Origin: Clostridia bacterium | GTDB lineage: Bacteria > Bacillota > Clostridia > Christensenellales > UBA3700 | Direction: 5' to 3' | DNA length: 6,343 nucleotides | Assembly: GCA_029067255.1 (NCBI GenBank) | Contig: JAIEEW010000160.1 | Span: 1 to 6,343, forward strand | Part shown: piece by piece, positions 6,311-6,343 of the stretch | Numbering within the stretch: the first letter of the stretch is position 1 | Layout: the number at the start of each line of letters is the position of its first letter | The notes under the pieces: generated by a model | The model's input: the letters and a program-made list of their open reading frames with translations, nothing else | Told to the model about the DNA's origin: nothing | The model's database searches: none | Translations under genes and position numbers: made by a program

Positions 6311-6343
6311 CGTATCTCTCCAATTATATAATCAGATATTTCT

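Noticed and set aside
6323..6328. TATAAT upstream of the first membrane paralog
   Set aside because: A start point six or seven bases downstream would fall inside the Shine-Dalgarno site, and the -35 region is outside the window, so a promoter cannot be supported.
1..6343. A defence system, mobile element or CRISPR locus
   Set aside because: No nuclease, transposase, integrase, reverse transcriptase or regularly spaced repeats were seen on either strand, and the gene content is consistent with chromosomal housekeeping and sporulation.

Overview
The window reads as ordinary chromosomal DNA from an endospore-forming member of the Bacillota, most likely an AT-leaning, Clostridia-type (possibly uncultured gut) lineage. 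The main reason is a full-length spoIIE gene. A canonical sigma-A promoter, purine-rich Shine-Dalgarno sites and a TTG start with a G-rich ribosome binding site agree with this. The species cannot be resolved from the sequence alone. All six genes I can support lie on the minus strand; I see no convincing plus-strand gene.

In the direction of transcription (right to left), the window opens with three tandem paralogous integral membrane proteins (6310-5465, 5424-4630, 4490-3711). They are about half identical pairwise by hand count and align without gaps over their first ~195 residues. They share invariant blocks (RNNRK, YPVEFSHI, SP, QH, VN) and a charged C-terminal tail. They look like distant relatives of the YwaF/TIGR02206 (TMEM164-like) membrane family, but their function is unknown. 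The first two are 40 bp apart with a small hairpin between them; the third has its own extended -10 promoter and is followed by a strong hairpin terminator.

After the terminator comes a 207-residue protein that aligns to the nitrilase (carbon-nitrogen hydrolase) fold but has lost the catalytic Cys and Lys, so it is probably a pseudoenzyme. Then comes spoIIE (2902-644), the membrane-anchored PP2C-type phosphatase that activates sigma-F in the forespore. Neither of these two genes has a recognisable Shine-Dalgarno site, unlike the other four.

The left end carries the first 178 codons of an ABC transporter ATPase of the MacB/LolD/BceA class. It has a near-consensus sigma-A promoter and a strong ribosome binding site, and runs off the window before its H-loop.

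No RNA genes, insertion sequences, CRISPR arrays or attachment sites were seen. The points most worth following are the nitrilase-like pseudoenzyme upstream of spoIIE and the three-copy membrane protein array; neither is proof of a new system.
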